From a virus: a stretch of DNA of 36,014 nucleotides. The translations under genes were made by a program, and so were the position numbers. The first letter of the stretch is position 1. Every line of letters begins with the position of its first letter. Below, in pieces: positions 6,602-16,624 of the stretch. A model generated the notes under the pieces. The model searched no databases, was not told the DNA's origin, and saw nothing but the letters and a program-made list of their open reading frames with translations. The stretch lies in the IMG/VR virus record IMGVR_UViG_3300024346_000237, positions 1 through 36,014 of that record; one strand, given 5' to 3'.

Positions 6602-6762
6602 TTTTTACGTCTTTTATATATTTCAATCCACTTGCTAATAGTATACCCAATGGAGGCTATTAACAATACAATCTTCAATCCCATTTCTACATTAGAGAAT
6701 GATACGAGTAATGACACGGTGTTTATCATGTATATTTTTAAATCTTCCATTAGTGGTTTCAT
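6598..6762 (-). CDS. small membrane protein, candidate holin
   Basis: This 54-aa protein starts MKPLMEDLKI and ends EIYKRRKK. It has a hydrophobic stretch around residues 12-24 (INTVSLLVSFSNV) and a clearer membrane segment around 29-43 (LKIVLLIASIGYTIS), then a basic cytoplasmic tail. The stop overlaps the endolysin start as ATGA. Small size, one or two membrane segments, basic tail and position directly before an M15 endolysin together suggest a holin. The upstream frame is closed by a TAA three codons before this ATG, which fixes the start. Function is inferred; the gene itself is well supported by the overlap. Confidence 0.75.
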   Translation of the reverse strand: MKPLMEDLKIYMINTVSLLVSFSNVEMGLKIVLLIASIGYTISKWIEIYKRRKK

Positions 6763-6802
6763 TGGTGCATATTATATTTTTACACTTAATTAGTTTATTT
6801 TA

Positions 6803-9800
6803 CTATTGCCTTCCTGTTTTTCTTCCAACACTTCTACCCGCCGCTCTTCCTAATGTTCTTCCTTTTTTAGTAGATTTTTTAGCTTTTTCAATTTCTGGAT
6901 CTTTTAAGCCTAAGTCCCAAGTGTTATATCCTAAAAATAAAGCTGCTCTTTGCCAAGTTTCTGCTTCTTGTTGAGTCGCCGCTTTTAAGTTTGATGCCTT
7001 TGTAAATATTCTATCTAACGGGACATTAAGTGCGGCTGAAGTTAAACTTCCGGCAATGCCATAATAAGGGTGGTTTGGGTTATCGTATCCAATTTCATCT
7101 AAAATCTTTTTATTGTACTTGTAAGATTTCATTGCACTGTGTATTTTTCTAGCCTTAATTCCAATTGCTGGAGAAACATTTAAAAGTTCAATTATTACTT
7201 TTGTGTCGTCACCAGTCCAGCCTTTATCGTTTTCTTTTTTCCAAGTAATCAATGCGTTTTTTAATGATGCTATAGTTGCACCTCCGATACCCGAGCCTCT
7301 TAAAACTCCATCAAGAACACTATTTATTGCTCTTTCTGTTTTTGTATTTATTAATCTTTGGTCATCTTCATCATCGTCATCAAGTCCTGTTAAAGCAAAT
7401 AACGCATTTTGAAAAAACGAAAATATCATATTTTGTATTGTAGAGTAATAAACTATTCTTGATAAATTAGCCTTTCTACTTCCTCTACCGTTTATTAAGT
7501 CTAAAGCGGCTTTTTTGGTGAGCCTTGTCATTTGCATAGGAGTATTTTGGAATGCTAAAAATAGCCTACCAACTACACTAACTTGTTGGTTTGAAAGTAA
7601 ATCTTGTCTTGAAGACTGCTGTGTTTTTTCAGCAAGCTCTTGAAAATCTAAAAACGCTTGTTCAGCAGCATTCGCTGATGACATTCCTTCTTTTAAATAT
7701 TTTTGCTCTCTATTGTATAAAAATGGAGCTCCCCCTGTTGCGATAGCAAAGTTGTCTCCGTATTTGGTTAAAGAAAATCCTTTTTCAAGAATGTAAGACA
7801 ATAAAGCTTTATTTTTATTTTTGCTGCCTTGCATTCTAGCCGCTAATTCAGATTCATTAATATCCGTTTTTAAGCCTTGTCTGCGCTCTTTCATCCAATC
7901 TGAGTTAAATATTTTAACCCAATATTCTGCATATTTTTTTGGATCAGCTAACAGTTTAGCTTGAGCAATAGGATTGTTTTCTTCCCAGTTTGTAAAGTTA
8001 ACTATAGATAGTTGTTGCAACAGTGCCGATCTAACATTAAAGAACATGGTCGTTGCCACAGAACCCCTAACCCAATTTAAATATTTATTTGCTAACTGAT
8101 TAGATCCTATTTCTCTCGCTTGACCTTTTTTAATTCTGTAAAGCATATCTTCTAAGGCAGACCTTAAATTTGGACCGTAGGCTGCTTCTATTTTATTTAA
8201 ATTATCTTCAGAAAATATAATATCAGCATTTACAATAAACTCTTCAAATATTCTAGCCCTACCAATTTTGCTTAGTATTTCTTGAAGATCCATTTCAATA
8301 GTGCTAGCCGTCCAATCATCCGCAGGCTCTAGCCAGCTTTCTTTTTTGTTTGGCACGTTGATTAACTCTTCCGCAAATTTTAAAAGCTTGGGATTTTTTA
8401 TTACAGATTCAAGCAACCCTTTTTTATCAGCGGCATTTATACCTGGTATGTCATAACCAAGCTTGGTCCACATATATACTCTTACTGCAGCATCATTATT
8501 GTAATATTTATAAGTGCTTTCTGCTCTAAGTTTTTTGTTTATACCTTTATTTGCTTTTATTAAATTGTAATAAGAACTTTTAATTAATTGTCTTTCGGAG
8601 TTTAAATTATAATTAGCTCTTGCTAGTGGTTTTAAAAGTTTTTCTTCAAAAAATTTCATATCAGCATCACCTTGCTTACCAGAACCTAAAAAGTTGTACA
8701 ACATACCAACTAAATCATCCGCTGAAGGCGGCACAAAAACTTTAAGTTTTCCTTTTTTCTGGCCAATTAATTTTGCTGTAGCTTTTGAAATAATTGTTTT
8801 AGCTGCAATACCTTTCTTTCTTTCAAGCATTTCGTTAAAAGTGCTGTTCATTGATTTTGCAGATTTAGAAGGTCTTATATTAGCCGAGCTAGATCTGTCA
8901 AAATTATCAAAGGTAATATCCTCTTTTCCTTGTGTTATGTATTTTGTAGTTAACCCTGGGAATTTTGATTTTATATAAGAATTATAATACCTATATAAAG
9001 GATCCATTCCTAACTCAAAATCAACCGGAAACTTTTGCGTTAATTTTCCTTTAGTTAAAATATTATCAAATTCTTTTGGAACCAAAGCAACCCTTGAGCT
9101 ATTAAGCGCGCTTTTTATTTGACCTATTGTAATGCTAGAGTCTATCCCCATTACGTAAGAAGCTATCGCCCTTGCTAAGTAGGAACTAGGAGTAACATGC
9201 TCATATACATAATAAGATGATTTCAAACCGGGTATTTCAACTATATACTCAAGATTAGCGGCTATTTTAAGGGTCGACCCCATTGTAGACAATAATGCTT
9301 TAAGAGTTATTCCTAATTCTTTAACGCTCATTGAATTTAAACCGCTATTTTCAGATTGCATAGAATCTTTTAAAAAATTAATTAAATCTAAAATTTCTTT
9401 TTTTGCATCCTCAGATCTGTCGTTTCTTTCTTTAATATTCATTTTAGAAGGATCCACAATTTCATCCATAGAAAAAGCGCTTGCTCTTTGCGGATCAAAT
9501 TTACCTTTTACATTTTCTTCATTATAATATATAGACTTACCTCCAACAACTTCTTTTAATTCAAAACCGGCTATTTCTTCTTCGGATAATCTATTGTTTT
9601 TTTCAATAAATTCCCTGTGCAAGGTTGTATTGTTAAACAAATAACTATTTTTACCATTTGCAAAAGCCCTTCCTAATAAAGAAAGCGTTTTTTTAGCTGC
9701 TTCAACTGGTGTAAGCTTTTTACTATCAATAAACCAATTATTAACTTTATTTAAAATTTCTACTGCTTGATAAAAATTTAATTTAGGGTCTACTTCTTCA

Positions 9801-12800
9801 GCAGTTAATTTAAGTAATGAATTTATATTATCTGAAGCCGTTTCTTGCTCAAAAATAAGGTTGTTTATAAATGTAGCAAATTTTTCGCCTTTAGACCCTT
9901 TTTTTATTTGAGCTATTTTCTTTTGATAAATTTTCCAAGCTCTTCTTGTATAAAATTTTTCAAAAACATTAAAAATTTCTTGTTTAATTTCATCTCTTAT
10001 ATTAGAATTTGCATAAACTTCATCCCAAATATTATTAATAAAATCGGTTGTAAAAGTTCTATTACTAGAAAATAATTTAAAAGAAAATTCATTAACAGAA
10101 GCATTGTCCGCTCCTAAAAATTCAAACTTTTCTAAATCATTCATTTTATCCTTAAGTAAAATTCTTAATCCTGATTTTGAAAGTTTAATGTTGCCTCTTT
10201 CAATGCTTTTCGCCACTGTTTCTGCAACACTACCGCTAAATTCTATCCCATACACAGAAGCATACTCACCTATTGTTTCAGAAATTGGGCCGCCTTCAAT
10301 AATGTCTTCTTGTAATATTTCAAATCCAACCTCCGCGGCTAATTGCCTTGACAATGAGTCCAGCGCGTTTACTTTTATCTTATTTCTTAAAGCTCCGTCT
10401 TGAAAATGATAATCAACGTATTCGTTTTCTTTTAATATTTCTTTTATTTTTGGGTTTCGAATAATCATTTCAGGACCCGAAGTTAATCCTCTACCAACTG
10501 CGTTATCTCTGTCTATTTTAAGCTTATTGCCGTTTGCATCAACCCAATCATATTTATAGGTGCTTATTCTTGTTGGAGCAATCCATTCGCCATTAACTCT
10601 TTTTAATATGCCTTTTCTAAAAAATGGATGTTTAGATAAAAATGTAGTAGTAAAATTATCTAATATATTTTCTCTATTTTTTATTAAAAATTGCTCTAAG
10701 TCTTGCTCCTTAATATATTTTGCAATAGGTTTTCTTAAAGATTCAGCTAAATCTGCTTTGATATTATTTATATATTCAGCAGAAGTTCTATTTTTTGATT
10801 GCCCTTTTGTAAAATCCTTAGAAGCTAAAGAAGCAAATTTTGTAACCGAAGAAGTTATTTCTTGAATTAACTCTGATGGAAATATTATTTTTTCTTTTAG
10901 CTTTGGTTTTATTTTTTTTGGTTTTTCTTTTGCAATTTCTTCAGAAACCAATATTGCATCTTCAGCTGTTTCTGTAGCAACAACATCTTTAACTTCTGTA
11001 ACATCGGATTTAAACGTGCTTGCTTCGTCTTTACCTAAAAGCTGGTTTGCTAAAGTAATACTTCTTGCTGCTAAATATTTATTTATATACGCAGCTAATG
11101 GCACACCTTTGTTTTCTTCAGGTTTATATTTTAAAGCCAACCCCATAACCCCATAGGTGGGGTCATCTAATATACTAGCTACTAAATCTTCTTTATAGGT
11201 TGTAAAACCAGGTCTATCTCTATAACGCTGAGCAATTTTGTTAGCCATAGGCTTATACTCGTCCATTATTTCATATATACCAGCGATGCCTTGTTCGTCG
11301 TATATTTTTTGAACTTTATTAGAGGCGTCTTCCGCAAGAGAAAACATGATTTTGTCAGTGTCATCATCCATTGCAATTTTAACGCCTGACTTTAAATAAG
11401 CTTTGCTGTAATTTTTTAAATAATCAAATACATTTTCCGTTGTATTTAATTTAGCAAATAAATTAAAATTAGGAGAAACTATTTTAGCTACATTGTTAAA
11501 TAAATTTCTTATTTCATAGTTAGTGTTGAAATCATCTAAACTAAGAGCGCCAAGTTGAATGGCATCGGATATAGCTACAAAAGTTTCCTCTATATTATAT
11601 TCTTTTTTTATTTTTTCTTTTTCAATATAATCCTCAAAATTTAATTTAGATTTTTGCGATTGCAATTCAATTTCTTCATAAGAAATATCATTGCCATTTT
11701 TATCAAAATAATTAGTATATAAATCAAATCGGCTTTGCAAATCCTTTAAATTCTTTTCAGATATATTCCCAGCTTGTTGTTTTTCTTTTAATGTATTAGT
11801 TATTGTTTCTTGAAAGCTATTTAAGCTAGTCCTAAGGCCTTCGTTGACGCTAGATAGTTTTTCGCTTGTCAATTTAATATGGAGTAGCTCGTGTACAGGT
11901 GAAACAGCCGCATAAAGGCCTGCTGATTTATTTTCAGATATTTGCCTAAACACATTTTCTGTATTTAAATAAATATTTTTACCATCAACAAAAGCGTTTG
12001 CGTTCATGATCTCCGCAGCCTCGTCTTGCTTCATTCCTTTATTGACGGCTTTTTGGAATAACTGAACTGCTTCTAACGCATTAATCTCTATTACATTACC
12101 GCCTTTTGGCATTAATTCTTTTATGAGCTCTTTGTTGTAATTGTATAAAGAAATAGCAAAAGCTTGATCAGCATCATTACTTTCTTCTAATTTTTGATTT
12201 AAAATATTGCCTTTTTCAAAATCAAGTGTTTTATATTCTTGCGATGCCTCATTAAAAAGTTTATTTTTTAATTGAGGGTCTAAGCTTGACGAAGCAATCT
12301 CTTGTATTGCTTTTATTTTTTTTCTTTGCTTATTTGCAATATTAAAAACTTCTTCAAATTGCTTTTGAGAAAGCTTATTAACCTTATGTAAATTAAGCGC
12401 ATCTTTTATGCCTGCCTCCTCTAATATTTCATTTCGCCTTGCGTTAAGCTTTTTTCTATCTGATTTGGCTACTGAATTATTATTTAAATTTTCGGTAATT
12501 GATATTAATTCGTTTCTTAATTTTCTATTTTTGTTAATATCGTCTAAAGTATTTAATTCGCTTTTAGCAATATTATATATATTATTTGTGTGCGCTGGTC
12601 CACCAATAGCCGCCGAAGTTATTGCTGTTTTTACAAAAAACTCTTTATTTATACCCTGTACAAGGCTTTTGTCTTCTTTAAGTATAGATATATCAGATAG
12701 ATTCTGAGCAAGTTGCGTTAAGGTTTCTTCGGCTTCTTCTATTGCTACCCCCTTTAAAACTTGAGTTCCAGCAAATGAAAGCTTTTTAAGAATATTTTTA

Positions 12801-14566
12801 TTCGCAACTTTAGCAAAGTCACCAATACCATTAACTATTCTTAAAGAACCAAAACTTTCAGCGGCGGCTTCTGCTGTGCCGTAAATAAGAGCGCTAGCTG
12901 CCATTTGCAGCGAAGAGTAATTTAAATTATCTTGATAAAAATTTATTTGATCTTGAATTTGTTTTCTTTCAAATTCATACTCAGCGGTTAATAATTTTTC
13001 TTTTAACAAAGGTACTGCAGTAACTGCATCTTTTTTAGCAGAAGCAATATCCGCATATTTGCCCCCTCCTGAAGTTGTGAAAAATATACCTCTTGACAAG
13101 TTTGTCAACGCTTTTTTAGTAGCAATTTGAACGGCTTTACTTGCTCCTTTTGTTATTATTCCTCCCGCTCCAGGGAGTAAAGCAGCCGCAATGCTTAAAC
13201 TATTATCAGCTAAAGTTTCTGCGGCGAACGTAGAAAAATTATCTAAACTTAAATCTTTAAAATCAACCGTCTTTACAAAATCTTTTTCAATGTCTTGAGA
13301 CAACGACCTGTAATAGTTGATAGCATCGTCTTGAAGTATTTTAGCTTTGGTGTCTAATAAAATGTTATCATCATTAATTAAAGCTTCCAAAGCTGTAGCC
13401 CCTAGTACAGCTGCCCCAGCGCCGGCTTTTTCTAATTGTTTAAAAAATCTTTGGCCTATACTATATTCAAGCTTTAATGCTTTTAAACCAGACGCTATAT
13501 CATTTGAATTTTCAATAACAGGTTTTAATTCTTGAAGATTTTTATTAAAAGAGTCTAACTCTTGCAAAATAGATTGTCTTTCAACATTATATTCCTCAAA
13601 ATTAATTTTACTTTCTGCATTTTCAATTTTTGCAACAATATTTTTATATTGCTCAATAACTTTTGGAGAATGCTCAGAGTAGCCCAAATCATTTATAATT
13701 GGACCGCCATAAAGTTCTTCTAGTTCTTTTAGCTCAGCAATAGCTTTATTTCTTTCAGCAAATTTAGGCTCAAATTTATTTTTAAAAGAAGTTTGTTTTT
13801 CTTCTATTAATTCACTGTTGTCGAATAAATCTACTACATTTTTTTCTTTATTTTCTAGAACCCCTTGCACTTGCATGCGTTCTTCTTCCGTAAGATCTTT
13901 AAAAAAGTTTTGAGCCTTATTATACTTTAAAGAAGATAATATAGAATTCTTAGCGTCTTCATTTATATTTAAAGAACCAGTATTTTCATAATTTTTGTAC
14001 TCTTCAAGTTTTCCGCTTGACTTTAAGTAATTTTCTAAATCTTCTTCGTAAGTATTTAGGTATTTTTTAGTAGGAGCTGCGCCTGGCCCAATTGCAGGAA
14101 AGTATTCAAAAGGCCTTTCAATTTTGGAAATATTAAAATATTTTTCAGCAAACGTGGATTGAATTTCATCGTCGGAAACGGAAACAGCGTTAAAATAATT
14201 TTTTGATAATTCCGCTTTTTCGCTTTCTGTAAATACTTTTTTTACTTTTTCAGTATATTTTCTGCTTAATTCTTGGCGGTCTTTGTATGGTAATTTCTTT
14301 TTTTCCTCTAAGCTAATTTCTTGCAAATCCAAAGAACCATCTTCCAATGCTAACTCCGTATCTGGAGCTGTTGTTCCGCTCGGAACATTTGCACCCTCCA
14401 CCGCATTGTTGTTTTGGGTGATCAGCTTTCCCTCCTCCTTAACAGGATCAGGAGATTTAACTTTAATTCCAGCTTTATTTATATACTCTTCAATAGATAA
14501 ATTAGACGCTTGCGCCGCCTTATTTATTTGATCTAATGATACGTCTTGATCGTTATATTTAAACAT
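6803..14566 (-). CDS. giant (2587 aa) ejection / large polyvalent virion protein
   Basis: This gene fills more than a fifth of the window. The protein is mostly helical and lysine/glutamate-rich. Parts seen: a disordered, charged N-terminus (to about 60); hydrophobic Ala/Gly patches near 376-396 and 450-476; a zincin motif HELLH at 892-896; a segment at about 1095-1180 that reads like sigma-70 region 2; a hydrophobic, aromatic segment near 2335-2395 (FLAFQNTPMQMTRL onward); and an Arg/Gly/Lys tail (TLGRAAGRSVGRKTGRQ). It follows 206- and 465-aa proteins and precedes the lysis genes, the place of T7 gp16. Phage proteins of this size are packaged in the particle and injected with the DNA, often with several enzymatic domains. 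A lytic transglycosylase motif was not seen. The overall role is inferred from position and size. Confidence 0.85.
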   Translation of the reverse strand: MFKYNDQDVSLDQINKAAQASNLSIEEYINKAGIKVKSPDPVKEEGKLITQNNNAVEGANVPSGTTAPDTELALEDGSLDLQEISLEEKKKLPYKDRQELSRKYTEKVKKVFTESEKAELSKNYFNAVSVSDDEIQSTFAEKYFNISKIERPFEYFPAIGPGAAPTKKYLNTYEEDLENYLKSSGKLEEYKNYENTGSLNINEDAKNSILSSLKYNKAQNFFKDLTEEERMQVQGVLENKEKNVVDLFDNSELIEEKQTSFKNKFEPKFAERNKAIAELKELEELYGGPIINDLGYSEHSPKVIEQYKNIVAKIENAESKINFEEYNVERQSILQELDSFNKNLQELKPVIENSNDIASGLKALKLEYSIGQRFFKQLEKAGAGAAVLGATALEALINDDNILLDTKAKILQDDAINYYRSLSQDIEKDFVKTVDFKDLSLDNFSTFAAETLADNSLSIAAALLPGAGGIITKGASKAVQIATKKALTNLSRGIFFTTSGGGKYADIASAKKDAVTAVPLLKEKLLTAEYEFERKQIQDQINFYQDNLNYSSLQMAASALIYGTAEAAAESFGSLRIVNGIGDFAKVANKNILKKLSFAGTQVLKGVAIEEAEETLTQLAQNLSDISILKEDKSLVQGINKEFFVKTAITSAAIGGPAHTNNIYNIAKSELNTLDDINKNRKLRNELISITENLNNNSVAKSDRKKLNARRNEILEEAGIKDALNLHKVNKLSQKQFEEVFNIANKQRKKIKAIQEIASSSLDPQLKNKLFNEASQEYKTLDFEKGNILNQKLEESNDADQAFAISLYNYNKELIKELMPKGGNVIEINALEAVQLFQKAVNKGMKQDEAAEIMNANAFVDGKNIYLNTENVFRQISENKSAGLYAAVSPVHELLHIKLTSEKLSSVNEGLRTSLNSFQETITNTLKEKQQAGNISEKNLKDLQSRFDLYTNYFDKNGNDISYEEIELQSQKSKLNFEDYIEKEKIKKEYNIEETFVAISDAIQLGALSLDDFNTNYEIRNLFNNVAKIVSPNFNLFAKLNTTENVFDYLKNYSKAYLKSGVKIAMDDDTDKIMFSLAEDASNKVQKIYDEQGIAGIYEIMDEYKPMANKIAQRYRDRPGFTTYKEDLVASILDDPTYGVMGLALKYKPEENKGVPLAAYINKYLAARSITLANQLLGKDEASTFKSDVTEVKDVVATETAEDAILVSEEIAKEKPKKIKPKLKEKIIFPSELIQEITSSVTKFASLASKDFTKGQSKNRTSAEYINNIKADLAESLRKPIAKYIKEQDLEQFLIKNRENILDNFTTTFLSKHPFFRKGILKRVNGEWIAPTRISTYKYDWVDANGNKLKIDRDNAVGRGLTSGPEMIIRNPKIKEILKENEYVDYHFQDGALRNKIKVNALDSLSRQLAAEVGFEILQEDIIEGGPISETIGEYASVYGIEFSGSVAETVAKSIERGNIKLSKSGLRILLKDKMNDLEKFEFLGADNASVNEFSFKLFSSNRTFTTDFINNIWDEVYANSNIRDEIKQEIFNVFEKFYTRRAWKIYQKKIAQIKKGSKGEKFATFINNLIFEQETASDNINSLLKLTAEEVDPKLNFYQAVEILNKVNNWFIDSKKLTPVEAAKKTLSLLGRAFANGKNSYLFNNTTLHREFIEKNNRLSEEEIAGFELKEVVGGKSIYYNEENVKGKFDPQRASAFSMDEIVDPSKMNIKERNDRSEDAKKEILDLINFLKDSMQSENSGLNSMSVKELGITLKALLSTMGSTLKIAANLEYIVEIPGLKSSYYVYEHVTPSSYLARAIASYVMGIDSSITIGQIKSALNSSRVALVPKEFDNILTKGKLTQKFPVDFELGMDPLYRYYNSYIKSKFPGLTTKYITQGKEDITFDNFDRSSSANIRPSKSAKSMNSTFNEMLERKKGIAAKTIISKATAKLIGQKKGKLKVFVPPSADDLVGMLYNFLGSGKQGDADMKFFEEKLLKPLARANYNLNSERQLIKSSYYNLIKANKGINKKLRAESTYKYYNNDAAVRVYMWTKLGYDIPGINAADKKGLLESVIKNPKLLKFAEELINVPNKKESWLEPADDWTASTIEMDLQEILSKIGRARIFEEFIVNADIIFSEDNLNKIEAAYGPNLRSALEDMLYRIKKGQAREIGSNQLANKYLNWVRGSVATTMFFNVRSALLQQLSIVNFTNWEENNPIAQAKLLADPKKYAEYWVKIFNSDWMKERRQGLKTDINESELAARMQGSKNKNKALLSYILEKGFSLTKYGDNFAIATGGAPFLYNREQKYLKEGMSSANAAEQAFLDFQELAEKTQQSSRQDLLSNQQVSVVGRLFLAFQNTPMQMTRLTKKAALDLINGRGSRKANLSRIVYYSTIQNMIFSFFQNALFALTGLDDDDEDDQRLINTKTERAINSVLDGVLRGSGIGGATIASLKNALITWKKENDKGWTGDDTKVIIELLNVSPAIGIKARKIHSAMKSYKYNKKILDEIGYDNPNHPYYGIAGSLTSAALNVPLDRIFTKASNLKAATQQEAETWQRAALFLGYNTWDLGLKDPEIEKAKKSTKKGRTLGRAAGRSVGRKTGRQ

Positions 14567-14583
14567 TTAGCACTATTTAATTA

Positions 14584-15981
14584 TTATTGTTTTATTACTG
14601 GCAACTCGAAAACGTCAGGATGGTTAGCGCCTATAGCAATTTTGATTTTTTGCTGTATACTAGGCAATGTTTCGGTGAACATTAAATCTTGTACATAATT
14701 ATCGAATCCTTTAGTGGGATTATACACCTTGTAACCCGTAATTTTACCGGCACCATATATTGGAGACGCTGTTAAACCATATTGAGTAATTTTAGATTCA
14801 AATTCCTCAGTAGCTAAATCTTTAAAAATTTTAGCTCCTGGGTTTGTAACATTTTCAAAAATGGTGCCACTTTTAAGTTTATCTAAGAAAAATTTTGCTT
14901 GTTTAACTTCCTTTGTCTCCCCTGCCGGTGTGTCTGTTTTAGCGGTAGGTTGTAATGGCGGAAATGCGTTTTTAAATAAATCAACATAACTATCCGCAAC
15001 AAATTGCTTTAAATTCTCAATAGCTTCCTCATCGGTGGTTACCCCAAACTTGTCCTTAGCAATATTTATTATTTCAGACTTTGTTTTGTCTTTATAAGTT
15101 TGATCTTGTATTGGCCCTGTTTTTAGTTGGCTATTTGACAATGAGTCAAATAAGAAATCATCCCCGGTATCTTTGTTATTTAACCTCTGCTCTATTTTGC
15201 CTTTTAATAATAGCTGTTTGCCTTCATTGAAATCATAACCTATTTTGCCGTCTTTAGTTACTTTTGTTGAAGCTGCAATTTTATCAGCCTCATTAAATAA
15301 GTTTTCGTAGTCAGCAGAAGCGGTGTAGATAAAATTATTAACTAAATTTTCTAAACCCTCACTGTCAATTTGTTCTTTTTTGCCATTAAGCTCATACTCA
15401 TATAACCCCTCGCCAACTGGTTTTGAGGTTTTTAATATAGCCGCAGCTTTTTCTTTTAACTCCGGGTCATTTACAGGGCTAAAACTTCCGTCTTTATAAT
15501 CTTCAGCAATCACACCTAATACTTGGGTATCGCGTAATAGTGTTTGTTTTAATTTTGCAGGCTTGGTAATTAAATCGTTTCTATCAGTAATAAACTGCAT
15601 CTTTTGATTAAGATCTAACGGTCCCGCTTCAGTTTCTTCTTTAATAGTGTTAACATAATTTAATCTATATGAATCAGATATGTTTTTAGCACCGCTTTCC
15701 CAACTTTTTAAATAGCCAGCATTAGAAATATCAAAACTCTTAAGGCCGGCTTCAAGATTTTTTTCAGCTTGTTTGTTTGCTTCTTCTTTCTGTTTTGCGT
15801 CTTCAGCGGCAGCTTTTTTAGCAGCTTCAGCAGCGGCTTTTTCTTTTGCTACTTTAGATGCTACGGCTTTGTTTAGACCAGGAGTAAATCCTTCTGAAAA
15901 AGATTTTCCGTAATCTACGAACTGTTTGCTTTGCCCAGCAGAAACTCTGCTAGCTAATTCTGGATTGTATGTATTTGCCAT
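14584..15981 (-). CDS. probable internal virion / ejection protein (465 aa)
   Basis: This is a helical, soluble protein of 465 aa. Residues 40-75 form an Ala/Lys/Glu-rich coiled-coil-like stretch (KVAKEKAAAEAAKKAAAEDA), after an N-terminal part that reads SRVSAGQSKQFVDYGKSF. The rest has no motif I recognise. It lies 12 bases after a 206-aa Gln/Ala-rich protein and 17 bases before the giant protein, matching the middle member (gp15-like) of the T7 ejection trio by order only. The leader is A-rich (AAATATAAAAAAAT before ATG) with no Shine-Dalgarno sequence. It is unlikely to be an enzyme. Confidence 0.75.
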   Translation of the reverse strand: MANTYNPELASRVSAGQSKQFVDYGKSFSEGFTPGLNKAVASKVAKEKAAAEAAKKAAAEDAKQKEEANKQAEKNLEAGLKSFDISNAGYLKSWESGAKNISDSYRLNYVNTIKEETEAGPLDLNQKMQFITDRNDLITKPAKLKQTLLRDTQVLGVIAEDYKDGSFSPVNDPELKEKAAAILKTSKPVGEGLYEYELNGKKEQIDSEGLENLVNNFIYTASADYENLFNEADKIAASTKVTKDGKIGYDFNEGKQLLLKGKIEQRLNNKDTGDDFLFDSLSNSQLKTGPIQDQTYKDKTKSEIINIAKDKFGVTTDEEAIENLKQFVADSYVDLFKNAFPPLQPTAKTDTPAGETKEVKQAKFFLDKLKSGTIFENVTNPGAKIFKDLATEEFESKITQYGLTASPIYGAGKITGYKVYNPTKGFDNYVQDLMFTETLPSIQQKIKIAIGANHPDVFELPVIKQ

Positions 15982-15993
15982 ATTTTTTTATAT

Positions 15994-16614
15994 TTAATCC
16001 AATCCTCCTGCGAAGAATTGAGCAGCGCCGCCTGCCATTTTTCCTAATCCGCCGACCAATGCTTGAGTAGCTTGCTGCCTAGCTTGATCAGCTCTTAATT
16101 TATTTTGTGAAGATATATCTAATAATGTAGAAGTTCTTCCAAATTCACTTTGTTGTACGTCCATTGCGCCAGCGGCTTCTTGAAGGTTTAATTGCTGCTG
16201 AGCTTGGGCATAAGCCATTTGGTTGGCTGATTCTTGGGCGCCTATAGAAGCTGATGCTTGTATTAAATTTTGTGATTGTTGATTAGCCATAGCTTGAGCC
16301 AATGCGCTGGCACCCATGCCTCCTCCTCCACCTCTTAAAGCATCCAAGGTATTAGCTAAGCTTTGCTGTTGTTGCTGTGAAACAAACTCTGCTTGTTGCG
16401 TATTTACGCGCAAATCTTCTAAAGGATTGTCTATGTTGGCGTATTCATTTACAAAATTAAATTGCTCGTATTCACCGATCCTTTGCTGTAATTTTCTGCC
16501 GGCTTCCTTTTGGGCTCGTCTTCTGGCTCTGCCGCCAAACAAACTTCCGGCAAAGCCTGCAAGTCCTTCTACGGCTTCGCCTATTCCGCCTATTTGATCT
16601 GAATTTAATGCCAT
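15994..16614 (-). CDS. probable internal virion protein, Gln/Ala-rich (206 aa)
   Basis: This 206-aa protein has a glycine-rich hydrophobic N-terminus (IGGIGEAVEGLAGFAGSLFGG, residues 8-28), a basic patch RARRRAQKEAGRKLQQR, long Gln/Ala-rich helices, a GGGGG hinge near 95-100, and a hydrophobic C-terminus (LVGGLGKMAGGAAQFFAGG). T7 gp14 (196 aa) has the same build: hydrophobic ends and a Gln/Ala-rich helical middle. Gp14 forms the outer-membrane part of the ejection channel. Size, composition and position before the 465- and 2587-aa proteins support a similar role; sequence homology to gp14 is not claimed. Confidence 0.75.
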   Translation of the reverse strand: MALNSDQIGGIGEAVEGLAGFAGSLFGGRARRRAQKEAGRKLQQRIGEYEQFNFVNEYANIDNPLEDLRVNTQQAEFVSQQQQQSLANTLDALRGGGGGMGASALAQAMANQQSQNLIQASASIGAQESANQMAYAQAQQQLNLQEAAGAMDVQQSEFGRTSTLLDISSQNKLRADQARQQATQALVGGLGKMAGGAAQFFAGGLD

Positions 16615-16624
16615 TTTTTATATT

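Noticed and set aside
6584-6974. Plus-strand frames at 6584-6793 and 6699-6974
   Set aside because: They are hydrophobic shadows of the holin candidate and of the basic tail of the giant protein on the minus strand.
11840-11935. HELLH as proof of a working protease
   Set aside because: The motif alone is short enough to occur by chance in 2587 residues; kept as a finding but not used to name the protein.
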